Assembly (NCBI GenBank): GCA_022843625.1
Contig: JALHNH010000026.1
Span: 33,060-97,059 of the forward strand
DNA: 64,000 nt
DNA from: Bryobacter sp.
Lineage (GTDB): Bacteria > Acidobacteriota > Terriglobia > Bryobacterales > Bryobacteraceae
Reading direction: 5' to 3'
Of this stretch, positions 45,343 through 54,169 are shown piece by piece (within the stretch, counting starts at the first letter, position 1; each line of letters starts with the position of its first letter). The position numbers and the translations under genes were made by a program. The notes beneath the pieces are model-generated. The model did no database searches, had not been told where the DNA came from, and saw only the letters and a program-made list of their open reading frames with translations.

Positions 45343-46257
45343 TCAGAACCCGTACAATCGAGCCGGATTCTCCACCAGCATTCGCCTGTCCCCGCCCCAC
45401 TTGGCAAACTGGTTCAGCCAGATCCCATCATCGACATCTTCAAACGGTGCCACATCGGTCGCCTTCCGCCCCGCAACACTCCGGTTATCTGGATGCGGCC
45501 AGTCCGTCCCCCACAACACCCTCTCGGCATTAGCCGCAATCAACTCGCGAACCATCAGGCCGGTGGCCTCCAGCTTCCCGCTAGGCATGAACCGGTTGGT
45601 CACCTTAACATAAGCCTTCCCCGCCCTCACCATCCGCAACAGTGCGGCAAAGCCCTCCTGCCCCACACCCAAATCCGGCTTGGCACCGGCCACATGATCG
45701 ATCACAACAGGCACCGGCGCACGCATCACCAGATCTTCCACCCCAGCCACTTCAGTCAATCCCGAATACACCTGCACATGCCAACCCAGCCCCGACACGC
45801 GATCGAGAGCCTTCTCAAGCAAAGGCCGCAACCCGCGCGGTGAATTCACCCGAATCCCGCAAACCCCCAGGGCTCCCATACTCTTCAGTTCCGCATCGGG
45901 AGTCCGCTCATCAATCACAGCGATCCCACGAGAAGTCCCCCGCCGCGCCTTTAGTCCATAGAGCGTCGAAGCATTATCAGTCCCATAAACACTGGGCGTA
46001 ACGATCACCACGCGGTCTACCTGTAAGGTCCGGTGCAAAGCAGCCATCTCCCGCGGCAAAGCACTGGGCGGCGTATAGCTCCGCCCCGCCCACATCGGAA
46101 AATTCTTCACATCCCCAAACACATGCGTATGGCAATCACAAGCCCCCTTGGGCACAGCAAAGTCCACCATCGTCCGCGGCTGCGAAGCTTTCCCAAAACT
46201 CCCCCGCCTCCCCAGCAACAACCCAGCACTCAACACAGCAATACGGCGGCTCACCAT
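45343..46257 (-). CDS. TIM-barrel amidohydrolase, 2-pyrone-4,6-dicarboxylate-lactonase-like
   Basis: A 304-residue amidohydrolase_2 member: CDCHTHVFG near residue 40 (metal HxH), VVIDHVAGAKPD, and a final WGTDWPHPD that supplies the catalytic aspartate. The pattern fits the 2-pyrone-4,6-dicarboxylate hydrolase (LigI)-like branch, which need not use metal. The N-terminus (MVSRRIAVLSAGLLLGRRG) looks like an export leader, perhaps Tat. A near-consensus AAGGAGGA lies about six bases before the ATG. Confidence 0.87.
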   Translation of the reverse strand: MVSRRIAVLSAGLLLGRRGSFGKASQPRTMVDFAVPKGACDCHTHVFGDVKNFPMWAGRSYTPPSALPREMAALHRTLQVDRVVIVTPSVYGTDNASTLYGLKARRGTSRGIAVIDERTPDAELKSMGALGVCGIRVNSPRGLRPLLEKALDRVSGLGWHVQVYSGLTEVAGVEDLVMRAPVPVVIDHVAGAKPDLGVGQEGFAALLRMVRAGKAYVKVTNRFMPSGKLEATGLMVRELIAANAERVLWGTDWPHPDNRSVAGRKATDVAPFEDVDDGIWLNQFAKWGGDRRMLVENPARLYGF

Positions 46258-46314
46258 TACATCTCCTCCTTGTTTAAAAACAAATTTAACGATAATTAGA
46301 TATCATTAATTTAG
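46258..46314. promoter_or_regulatory. AT-rich divergent promoter region
   Basis: The 57 bp between the amidohydrolase and the second TonB-dependent receptor are markedly AT-rich compared with the rest, with runs such as TTTAAAAACAAATTTAAC and TTAGATATCATTAATTTAG directly before the receptor ATG. The receptor has no visible Shine-Dalgarno, so a short or leaderless transcript is possible. The amidohydrolase side has a strong one (46261-46269). Confidence 0.5.
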
Positions 46315-49300
46315 ATGTTCAAAGTTTTGCTACTACTCTGCGGCACAATCACAGTCTATGCCCAGTCCACTTCAACCTTGACCGGCACCCTCACCACCCC
46401 TCAAAACAAACCGCTGCCCAACGCAACGATTCTTCTCAAGAACCCCATCCAGGGCCGCTCCTGGCAAACGCAGTCAGACAGCAAAGGCCGCTATCTCATC
46501 CCCGGCCTTCTTCCAGGCACCTACTCGGCCGAAGCCTCTGCCCAAGGCTTCACAACAGAATCCGTTACCGGCATTGAACTACTAGTCGCAGGCAACACTA
46601 CCGTCAATTTCCTTCTCTCCGAAGCCAGCGCAACATTCAAAGCAACCGCGCAAGCCTTGCCACCAGCCACCGACCGTGAGCTCCCCAGCGTCGGCCTTGT
46701 CATCGGTCGAGACTTCGTTGAGAATCTCCCCCTCAACGGCCGCTCTTTTCAATCGCTAATCGAACTCACCCCAGGCGTGGTCATCACCAATTCCACCACC
46801 GTCTCTGCAGGCCAGTTCTCAGTCAATGGCCAACGTACAAACTCCAACTACTTTATGGTGGATGGCGTCGGTGGCAACGTCGGCGCTTCTGCTGTCGCCA
46901 CATTCAGTCAACAAGCTGCAGGCACACTCCCCGGCCTCACGGTCCTTGGCGGCACCAACAGCCTGGTAACCCTCGACGCTCTACAGGAATTCCGCATCCA
47001 AACCTCCACCTTCGCTCCCGAATTCGGCCGCACTCCAGGCGCCCAGGTTTCGCTCGCCACCCGCTCCGGCACAAATCAATTTCATGGGTCAGTGTTTTAT
47101 GAATTGAGAAACGAAAAGTTCGACGCCAACGATTGGTTTGCCAACGCCGCCGGCTCCCGGCGCGCCCCCTTCCGGCTCAACCAGTTCGGCGGCACGCTTT
47201 CCGGTCCACTCAGCATTCCAAAAATCTATTCAGGCAAAAACCGTACCTTTTTCTTTGCTGCTTACGAAGGCCTCCGTCTCCGCCAACCCCGCTTCCAAAC
47301 CGTTCAGGTTCCCACAGAGTCCGCTCGCCGCCGTGCAACAGGCGCAATCCAATCCCTCCTCAATGCCTTCCCCCTCCCCAACGCTCCGTCTCCCTTCACC
47401 AACCCCGATGAAGGCCTCTTCCGCGCCGCATTCTCAGACCCCGCCACAACCAATATCGCTTCTCTTCGTCTGGATCATAACCTCACCTCAAAGGCTCTCC
47501 TCTTCGGCCGTCTTAGCGTCTCCCCCACAGAACGGACAGAGCGTGTCTTCGCCAACCAGATCACCACCACAAGGTCCAACCTCTACACCTACACCGCAGG
47601 TCTCAACCTCACCATCACCCCTCGGCTCATTCACGAATTCCGCTTCAACTACAGCGATTCCGATGCCGGCTTCAATTGGGACGCAGGCGAATTCGCCGGT
47701 GCCATCAAGCCACAAGACTCCCTCCTATTCCCCGCCTATACAGACCGCAACAGAGCCAGTGCAGGCTTCTTTCTCGGCGTTTTTCTTCCCGGCATCTCGC
47801 CGCCAAATCTCACTCAGGGCCGCTCCATCGGCAACCGTCAAAAGCAATTGAATTTCACTGGCAACCTCAGCTATACAGTCTCCTCTCACCAGTTCAAATT
47901 CGGCTTCGATATCCGCCCCATGCTCCCCACTGCCGCCTTCCGCGAATACGGCGTCAGCTACAACTTCGGCTCCATCTCAAACGCCATCAATCTCGGCACA
48001 GCCACCGTCAACCTCCAGTCGCTTGCACCGCAAGCCAGTATGGACTTTCCCACTTACTCTTTCTTCGCTCAGGACAACTGGCGTGTCTCACCCAAACTAA
48101 CAATCAACTACGGCCTCCGTTGGGAACTGATACCTCCGCCATCGGGAAGTTCCGGCCGCCCCATCTTCGGCCCAACCCAGATCACAAATCCTCTCGCTAT
48201 TTCCATCGCGCCTTCGGGCACAAAACTCTGGCAAACCCGCTGGAACAATTTCGGCCCGCGCATCGGCATCGCCTACCAGGCATGGGGCGGTACAACGATT
48301 CGAGGCGGCATCGGCCTCTTCCATGACCTCGGCACGGGCCAAGCCTCACGCGGCTTCAACAGTTGGCCCTACAACACCGTCCGCAACAGCCTCAACTCGC
48401 CCTTCCCACCAAGTGCCGCAGCCCTTGAGCCAATCCCCTTCAATGCTCAAGCCCCCTACAGCGCCGATTTCTTCTTCACAGATCCCAACCTCAAACAGCC
48501 GCTCACGGTCCACTGGAGCTTTGGCATCGAGAAAGACTTCCGTAAAGTCGGGGCCCTCGATGTGCGCTATGTCGCAAACCGCGGCACCCAACTCCTATTC
48601 AATGAACTCCTGAGAAATCGCCCGGCAATTGCCACTGCTCCCGCCAGCGTCGTCGTAAACCCAGCCCTCTTCGGCAACAACAGCAACGTCAACATCTCAA
48701 GCAATGCATCCGCTTCGAACTACCAGTCGATGCAGATTCAGTTCCGCCGCCGGGCGGCAAAATCTTTGCAATCGCAAGTCTCCTACACCTGGTCCAAAGC
48801 GATTGATAACTTCTCTGACGAAACAACTCAAGCCCTGCCCCTCTCGCTTTATCCTCGCGATCTGGACCGCGGCCCCGCAGATTTCGACGTCCGTCACAAT
48901 CTTGTCCTCGCGCTCACCTATGAACTCAAAGGCTTCAGTTTCGACTCGATCGCGCGTGCCCGCTCAGCCACACCGGTCAACGTCTTTACCGGCACCGATC
49001 CTCTCAACCTAGGCCTGACAACAGCCCTCCGGCCAGACCTCATCACCGGCACACCGCTCTACCTCACAGACCCATCGCGCCCGGGCTCTCGCATCATCAA
49101 CCGCAACGCATTCCGCGTCCCCACCAATCAATACGGCAACCTCGGCCGCAACGCCCTCCGCGGCCTCGCCGTTTCTCAAATCGATTTCGCCGTCCGCCGC
49201 AACATCCTGAGGCGCGAAAATATCCGTGTGGAACTCCGCTCAGACTTCTTCAACATCCTCAACACGCCCAACTTCGCAAACCCCTCTGGCGCTCTCAACA

Positions 49301-49428
49301 ACGCCGCCTTCGGCATCTCGCAAAACATGCTGGGCAGAGGTCTATCCGCAGGAGCAGGAGCCCTCAGCCCCCTCTTTCAAATCGGCGGCCCCCGCTCCAT
49401 TCAATTCGCTATCAAGGTGATCCTGTGA
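46315..49428 (+). CDS. Second Oar-like TonB-dependent receptor
   Basis: A 1037-residue outer-membrane protein with a signal peptide (about 1-17), a carboxypeptidase-regulatory-like sandwich (about 20-105, GTLTTPQNKPLPNATILL), a plug (about 120-260, with LPLNGRSFQSLIELTPGVV) and a long barrel. The plug has NGQRTNSNYFMVDGV, typical of this receptor group. Its end overlaps a small secreted-protein gene by 4 bp (GTGA), a strong hint of functional pairing. The ligand is unknown. Confidence 0.93.
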   Translation: MFKVLLLLCGTITVYAQSTSTLTGTLTTPQNKPLPNATILLKNPIQGRSWQTQSDSKGRYLIPGLLPGTYSAEASAQGFTTESVTGIELLVAGNTTVNFLLSEASATFKATAQALPPATDRELPSVGLVIGRDFVENLPLNGRSFQSLIELTPGVVITNSTTVSAGQFSVNGQRTNSNYFMVDGVGGNVGASAVATFSQQAAGTLPGLTVLGGTNSLVTLDALQEFRIQTSTFAPEFGRTPGAQVSLATRSGTNQFHGSVFYELRNEKFDANDWFANAAGSRRAPFRLNQFGGTLSGPLSIPKIYSGKNRTFFFAAYEGLRLRQPRFQTVQVPTESARRRATGAIQSLLNAFPLPNAPSPFTNPDEGLFRAAFSDPATTNIASLRLDHNLTSKALLFGRLSVSPTERTERVFANQITTTRSNLYTYTAGLNLTITPRLIHEFRFNYSDSDAGFNWDAGEFAGAIKPQDSLLFPAYTDRNRASAGFFLGVFLPGISPPNLTQGRSIGNRQKQLNFTGNLSYTVSSHQFKFGFDIRPMLPTAAFREYGVSYNFGSISNAINLGTATVNLQSLAPQASMDFPTYSFFAQDNWRVSPKLTINYGLRWELIPPPSGSSGRPIFGPTQITNPLAISIAPSGTKLWQTRWNNFGPRIGIAYQAWGGTTIRGGIGLFHDLGTGQASRGFNSWPYNTVRNSLNSPFPPSAAALEPIPFNAQAPYSADFFFTDPNLKQPLTVHWSFGIEKDFRKVGALDVRYVANRGTQLLFNELLRNRPAIATAPASVVVNPALFGNNSNVNISSNASASNYQSMQIQFRRRAAKSLQSQVSYTWSKAIDNFSDETTQALPLSLYPRDLDRGPADFDVRHNLVLALTYELKGFSFDSIARARSATPVNVFTGTDPLNLGLTTALRPDLITGTPLYLTDPSRPGSRIINRNAFRVPTNQYGNLGRNALRGLAVSQIDFAVRRNILRRENIRVELRSDFFNILNTPNFANPSGALNNAAFGISQNMLGRGLSAGAGALSPLFQIGGPRSIQFAIKVIL

Positions 49429-50264
49429 AACTACTGACACTCGTTTTATTCGCTACTCTCTCCGCCGCACAAACTGTGCCGCGAGAGCGATGCTTCCCCA
49501 TCGAAGAACTCCCCCAAGCACAACACAAATCCGCTGCAGACCTCTTCCTCAAACTCCTCGATAGCGAAGCGCTCTACACCGTCATCGGTGCAGTTAAGCC
49601 CATGTCCGGCGGCTACACCACCTTCAAGCTGCCAGCAGACTCTCTTGAGGCAAACACCATCGACGAAGCACGCCGCTTCCTCGCTGTCTTCCACTGCGGC
49701 AACGACCTCTTCGCCACCGTCCACCATTTCGCCCGTCTCTTCCCGGGCAAAGACACCAAAACACTCGAGCGCTACTTCGACGGCGTCGTCTTCAACCGCA
49801 TTGGCCTCCGACGCACCATACTCGCGCACAAAGACTTCTTTATCCCCCTCGGCCTCAGCGAAAACGCTCACCCCATGGAAGTTCTCATGGCCATCGAATA
49901 TCTCGAAGGCCCCTCTCGATTCCGCGGTCTCGGTTACCTCTACGGCTACCCCGATTACGCAGTAGACTTCTTCGTCTCCGCATCAAGACAACAAACGTTT
50001 ACGGGTGTTTTTGTTCCCCGCGATTTTGTCTCAAACCCCACCTTTGCCCGTGCGGACCGGGGCGTAGTCTACGCAATTGAAAAGGGCGCTACCGAGCGTG
50101 AAGCCGACAAACAATTCCGGGCCCAGCTTGCCCCGGTTCTTGAAGAATACAAGCGCCGCCGCACGGACTACATCGGCGAAGGCAAACCCGGAATCATTGC
50201 CCTCCTCCGCGATTGGTTCTGCCAGTCCGGAACATGCAGCTCTCCAGCGCTCAAAAACGAATAA
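49425..50264 (+). CDS. Secreted protein coupled to a TonB-dependent receptor
   Basis: A 279-residue protein starting at GTG inside the stop of the receptor gene. A signal peptide (KLLTLVLFATLSAAQ) is followed by a helix-rich body. Three to four cysteines are visible, including a C-terminal CQSGTC pair. I do not recognise a family. Overlap with the receptor suggests it is a periplasmic or surface partner, for example a ligand-binding or processing protein. Confidence 0.7.
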   Translation: MKLLTLVLFATLSAAQTVPRERCFPIEELPQAQHKSAADLFLKLLDSEALYTVIGAVKPMSGGYTTFKLPADSLEANTIDEARRFLAVFHCGNDLFATVHHFARLFPGKDTKTLERYFDGVVFNRIGLRRTILAHKDFFIPLGLSENAHPMEVLMAIEYLEGPSRFRGLGYLYGYPDYAVDFFVSASRQQTFTGVFVPRDFVSNPTFARADRGVVYAIEKGATEREADKQFRAQLAPVLEEYKRRRTDYIGEGKPGIIALLRDWFCQSGTCSSPALKNE

Positions 50265-50271
50265 AGCCTCG

Positions 50272-50676
50272 CTACTTCACCTGCATCGACTTCAGATAAT
50301 CCACTACCGCACGTACCCGCACCAGCCCTAAATCCTGGTCCTTCTCCACCCTTCGGAAAACTGGCCCCCAAACCGGCATCTCCCGGCTTCCGTGAGCGGC
50401 CTTCATCGAAGCCTCGCCAAGAATCTGGTTCTCCAGATCCGCCACTGGAAACTTACCCGCGCGCCGTTTGGCAATCGTAGTAAGATCCGGCATCGGTGTC
50501 TTCAGAGCTTCAACCACCGGCCCCTTACCCTTCAAATCCATCCCGTGACAACTTGCACAGTAAGAAACATACAAGCCCTTACCGTCCAGTGTCGGGTCTA
50601 ACTTGCGCGGAGACTTTGTCTGCGCCATCCCCGCCACAGCCACACCCAGCAATAACAATAGCTTGACATGCATCAT
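50272..50676 (-). CDS. Secreted class I cytochrome c
   Basis: A signal peptide (1-18) precedes one heme site CASCHGMDLKGKG (axial His in CASCH), and a distal methionine is likely in SREMPVWGP. Length 134 is usual for a monoheme cytochrome c. It carries electrons in the periplasm. No oxidase or dehydrogenase partner is adjacent; the gene faces the receptor-coupled secreted-protein gene tail to tail. Confidence 0.9.
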   Translation of the reverse strand: MMHVKLLLLLGVAVAGMAQTKSPRKLDPTLDGKGLYVSYCASCHGMDLKGKGPVVEALKTPMPDLTTIAKRRAGKFPVADLENQILGEASMKAAHGSREMPVWGPVFRRVEKDQDLGLVRVRAVVDYLKSMQVK

Positions 50677-50701
50677 AAGAAGCCTCCGGTTTCATCTTAT
50701 A

Positions 50702-52015
50702 TCAACGTACTGGCGGCGTCTCGTCATCTTCATCATCTTCATCCTCTAGGTCATCTTCGTCAAATTCATCATCGTCTTCGTCGATCAGACCTTCGGCCGT
50801 AAAGATCGCTTCCACTGCCTCCTGCACACGGTCCAGCGCTTCCTCAATCGGCAACGCCTCCGCATCCAGTACCTCCAGTTCGCCATCCCCCCACGGAATC
50901 CAGCGAATCATGAAACGCTCATTCGGAAACCCGCGAAACAAGAGCAACCCCGGCACACCAAGCGCACAAGCCGCATGCCCGCCCGCCGAGTCATAACCGA
51001 TAAACAACTCGCTCGCATTAATCTCGCTCGCAAACTCCTTGAAGCTCCCGTAATAAGGCGTCACGCTGCCGTTATCACCCGGCCGCACCTCGGCAATCGC
51101 CCGCCTCACCCGCTCCGCTTCCTCACCACCAGCGCCAGTATCCACCAGCACTCGCAACCCACGATCCACCAGCAACTGCAAGAGCTTCGGCTCAAACGGC
51201 CACGGCATCGCCTTCTCGGGATTCTCGCCAACGCCCAAACTCAGCGTCACGTCAAAGCCCTCAAGCCGGTCTTCCACAGCCACAATTGGCACATGCAGCG
51301 GCACTTCAAACGTCTGCTCCACCCAGCGCTCGGTCATCTCGCCCAGCGGCATATCCTCATCGCTCCACCAGCTCCGCGTCTCAAAGAAGTAGTAGTTATC
51401 TTCTTCACCAAGCGGCAAAAGTCCAAGCTGGCTCAATCGGCTATCCGGATCAACAATCAGCGCACCCTTAACACTCAGAGCTTCCTTCAGTGCTGGATAA
51501 ACACCCAGGCGCTCCCGCAATGTACCAGTCCGCTTATAAGGCACCTCAACCAGCTCCAGCCCGATTTCCGGCTCGAACATCTCGTAATTCTTGCGCGGCC
51601 CGACAAAGTAGATCTTCGCATTCGGAAAGTGCACAAACACCGCTCGCAATATCCGGCTTGTAATCGCAATATCCGCACCAATCGTAATCCGCGAAAGGAC
51701 AAACACATTCTCGATGCTCTCGGGATTCCCGATAAACTTGCGCGGCTTCCGGATCCGCATAAACCGCTCGATCAAGGTCGACGCATCCATATCCGGAAGC
51801 GCCGCCTCGATCACACGAGCAAAAACATGCGTGTACACATTCACCAGGCGAAACTCAAACGCATCGGCCAGCGGCTCCACCAGATCGCGAAACAGCGCGA
51901 CAGACCCTTCGTTCGAAGCCAGCGCCTCTTCGATTACCTTTGCGACCAGTCCTTCCGGCTCAGGCTCACCCGCCAGCAACAAGCTGGCCAACCGGCTAGC
52001 GGAAGTATTTTCCAA
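50702..52015 (-). CDS. GT9-like glycosyltransferase with acidic C-terminal tail
   Basis: A GT-B protein resembling heptosyltransferase family 9. The first fold has VFVLSRITIGADIAITSRILRA (about 101-122) and the second has LSLGVGENPEKAMPWPFEP plus FIGYDSAGGHAACALGVPGLLLF, the usual nucleotide-sugar region. I chose the TTG at 52015, with GGAG seven bases upstream, over an in-frame start much further up that would lie inside mtnP. The last 25 residues are almost all D and E. It overlaps mtnP by 20 bp. Role in glycan or nucleotide-sugar chemistry is inferred. Confidence 0.72.
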   Translation of the reverse strand: MENTSASRLASLLLAGEPEPEGLVAKVIEEALASNEGSVALFRDLVEPLADAFEFRLVNVYTHVFARVIEAALPDMDASTLIERFMRIRKPRKFIGNPESIENVFVLSRITIGADIAITSRILRAVFVHFPNAKIYFVGPRKNYEMFEPEIGLELVEVPYKRTGTLRERLGVYPALKEALSVKGALIVDPDSRLSQLGLLPLGEEDNYYFFETRSWWSDEDMPLGEMTERWVEQTFEVPLHVPIVAVEDRLEGFDVTLSLGVGENPEKAMPWPFEPKLLQLLVDRGLRVLVDTGAGGEEAERVRRAIAEVRPGDNGSVTPYYGSFKEFASEINASELFIGYDSAGGHAACALGVPGLLLFRGFPNERFMIRWIPWGDGELEVLDAEALPIEEALDRVQEAVEAIFTAEGLIDEDDDEFDEDDLEDEDDEDDETPPVR

Positions 52016-52856
52016 CGATGATCTCCAGCTTCTCCAGCGTCTCGGCAGGCACCTTGGTCTTGTCAGTAATAATCGCGTTCTTGAGTGAATTCTTGCAGCT
52101 GCAATCTCCGGGCGCGGGCATCGCCTCAATCGCCAGTCGAATCACCTTCGATGCATTCTCGGCATTCTTCACCAGCGTCGCAATGATCTGATCCACCGTC
52201 ACTGCATCATGATGCGGATGCCAGCAGTCATAATCGGTAACCATCGCCACAGTCGCATAACAAATCTCGGCTTCACGCGCGAGCTTGGCTTCCTGCAGGT
52301 TTGTCATCCCGATAATGTCCATACCCCAACTGCGATACACATTGGATTCAGCCTTGGTTGAAAACGCCGGCCCTTCCATACAAAGATAAGTACCGCCCTT
52401 CTTGCCCACAACACCAGCCCCGGCACAAGCCGTCTCCAACACATCCATCAACTGGTGACAGGTCGGCTCGGCAAAACTCACATGCGCCACAAGCCCTTCC
52501 CCAAAGAAGGTCGACACACGTCCCGCAGTGCGGTCAAAGAACTGATCGGGCATCACAAAATGCTCCGGCTCATGTTCCTCCTTCAGGCTCCCCACGGCAG
52601 AGAGACTCACAATCCTCTCCACACCCAGCTTCTTGAAGCCCCAGATATTCGCCCTGAAATTCAACTCCGTCGGCGTGATCCGGTGCCCACGTCCGTGACG
52701 GGCCAGAAACGCCACCGGCTTGCCAGCAATCGTCCCCACCACATAAGGGTCCGACGGCTTGCCATACGGCGTATCAATCACAACCTCTTCGGTCACTTCA
52801 AAACCTGGCATCGAGTAGAGCCCGCTGCCGCCAATAATCCCGGTATCGATCTTCAA
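51996..52856 (-). CDS. mtnP: S-methyl-5'-thioadenosine phosphorylase
   Basis: A 286-residue class II purine phosphorylase: IIGGSGLY near the start, the ARHGRGH phosphate loop and GPAFSTKAES of the substrate site. DCWHPHHD further on is a typical MTAP segment. It splits methylthioadenosine to adenine and methylthioribose-1-phosphate in methionine salvage. The start is TTG, with GAGGAG about 13 bases upstream lying inside the epimerase remnant. No other methionine-salvage gene is adjacent. Confidence 0.93.
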   Translation of the reverse strand: MKIDTGIIGGSGLYSMPGFEVTEEVVIDTPYGKPSDPYVVGTIAGKPVAFLARHGRGHRITPTELNFRANIWGFKKLGVERIVSLSAVGSLKEEHEPEHFVMPDQFFDRTAGRVSTFFGEGLVAHVSFAEPTCHQLMDVLETACAGAGVVGKKGGTYLCMEGPAFSTKAESNVYRSWGMDIIGMTNLQEAKLAREAEICYATVAMVTDYDCWHPHHDAVTVDQIIATLVKNAENASKVIRLAIEAMPAPGDCSCKNSLKNAIITDKTKVPAETLEKLEIIVGKYFR

Positions 52857-52859
52857 AAC

Positions 52860-52973
52860 TTAAGAATGCTCCTCAATTAGTTCTATCAGCACTCCGCCCG
52901 TCTATGCTGGATCAACGAACACATATTTGTGTCCCCCCGCTCCAGTCTTCGGCTCGTTCAGCACCCGCATCAA
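52860..52973 (-). pseudogene. C-terminal remnant of methylmalonyl-CoA epimerase
   Basis: The minus strand encodes GLMRVLNEPKTGAGGHKYVF, then VDPA, an in-frame TAG (52902-52904) and TGGVLIELIEEHS before a TAA. This is the conserved C-terminal part of methylmalonyl-CoA epimerase (a VOC-family enzyme); the stop falls where many relatives have serine. No N-terminal part is present, since the upstream bases belong to the SDR gene. The fragment now supplies the ribosome-binding region of mtnP. Confidence 0.75.
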
Positions 52974-53743
52974 ACCGTCAGAGTGAATCCGCCATCGGGA
53001 GTCAGCGTGGTCCCCGTAATATAGCTGGCATCCTCCGAGCATAAAAACGCAATGGTGCGCGCGATCTCTTCAGGCTGGCCCGCACGCTTGACGTGGACAC
53101 TGGGCAACACCGCCTTGTCAAACAAGTCATCCCCAAAAACTCCACGTACCCTATGATGCATTGGCGTGTCTATGATTCCAGGGCAAACCAGATTTACCCG
53201 TATTCCTTGCGGTGCCAACTCAGCCGAAGCACTGGTCGTAATACCAATCTGCCCGTGCTTCGACGCGCAATAGGCCGCGCCACCTGCAACACCAAGAAAG
53301 GAATTAACCGAGCCCACATTCACAATGGCCCCGCCAAACCCTCCAGCCAGCATTGCCTTGGCTTCATACTTCAGACATAAAAAAGTACCTTTCAGATTAG
53401 TGTCAAGCACACGATCCCAGGCTTCCTCCGTCATCTCGGTAACACCTGCAAAGTCCCCTTCAATCCCCGCGTTGTTCACAGCAAAATCGATCCGTCCAAA
53501 TATCGCAATCGCATGCTCCACCATCGCCTCTACATCCTTTGCCACGGCCACATCGGTCACGATGCTGGTAGCTCTACCACCCCTCGATTCGATTTCGGAC
53601 ACCAGCGAAATCAACTCTTCTTTGCGCCGGGCTGCCAGCACCAGACTCGCTCCCCGCGCGGCAAACACTTCAGCCGTAGCCCGTCCAATTCCACTGCTGG
53701 CACCTGTGATCAGCGCTACCTTACCATTCATACTTTGAGACAT
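52970..53743 (-). CDS. Short-chain dehydrogenase/reductase (SDR)
   Basis: A classical SDR of 257 residues: TGASSGIG near 14-21 (NAD(P) loop), NNAGI, the catalytic serine in VNVGSVNS, and YCASK for Tyr/Lys. The end PDGGFTLTV is typical. The substrate is not visible. The stop lies at the junction with the methylmalonyl-CoA epimerase remnant, which suggests a rearrangement nearby. Confidence 0.93.
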   Translation of the reverse strand: MSQSMNGKVALITGASSGIGRATAEVFAARGASLVLAARRKEELISLVSEIESRGGRATSIVTDVAVAKDVEAMVEHAIAIFGRIDFAVNNAGIEGDFAGVTEMTEEAWDRVLDTNLKGTFLCLKYEAKAMLAGGFGGAIVNVGSVNSFLGVAGGAAYCASKHGQIGITTSASAELAPQGIRVNLVCPGIIDTPMHHRVRGVFGDDLFDKAVLPSVHVKRAGQPEEIARTIAFLCSEDASYITGTTLTPDGGFTLTV

Positions 53744-53779
53744 TTCCCCAGTCTACTATTCGGCATATCCTGAGAAATC

Positions 53780-54169
53780 ATGCCTCAAAAACCTCCATCT
53801 GTCGTCGACTTCATCGCCGCCCTCGACCACCCGCAAAAGCCAGCCATCCAACAGATGCGCAAGCTGATCCTGGCCCTAAGCCCAGCCGTTACAGAAGCAA
53901 TCAAGTGGAACTCCCCCAGCTTCCGCACCACCGAATTCTTCGCAACAACCAACCTCCGCTCCAAAATAGGCATCGGCCTCATCCTCCACCTCGGTGCCAA
54001 AGTCCGAGACCTCCCAAAAGATTTCGCGATCGACGACCCCAGCGGCCTCCTCAAGTGGCTGGCCAAAGACCGCGCCTCCATCGACTTCACGGACATCAAG
54101 CACCTCAAGGCCAACCAGCCAGCCCTCGAACACATCCTCCGCCAGTGGATCGAATGTATAGACAGCTAA
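53780..54169 (+). CDS. DUF1801 (YdhG-like) protein
   Basis: A 129-residue protein with the DUF1801 plan: two early helices (QQMRKLILALSPAVTEAIKWNSPSFRT), then strands and a long C-terminal helix. The family is related to iron-chaperone frataxin-like folds and has no firm function. The TAA stop is shared as CTAA with the convergent acyl-CoA dehydrogenase gene. Confidence 0.88.
   Translation: MPQKPPSVVDFIAALDHPQKPAIQQMRKLILALSPAVTEAIKWNSPSFRTTEFFATTNLRSKIGIGLILHLGAKVRDLPKDFAIDDPSGLLKWLAKDRASIDFTDIKHLKANQPALEHILRQWIECIDS

Noticed and set aside
44611..45843. Plus-strand frame of 410 codons
   Set aside because: It is a shadow of the Gfo/Idh/MocA and amidohydrolase genes; basic composition, no family motif.
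50975..52021. Plus-strand frame of 348 codons
   Set aside because: It is antisense to the GT9-like gene and shows no recognisable domain.
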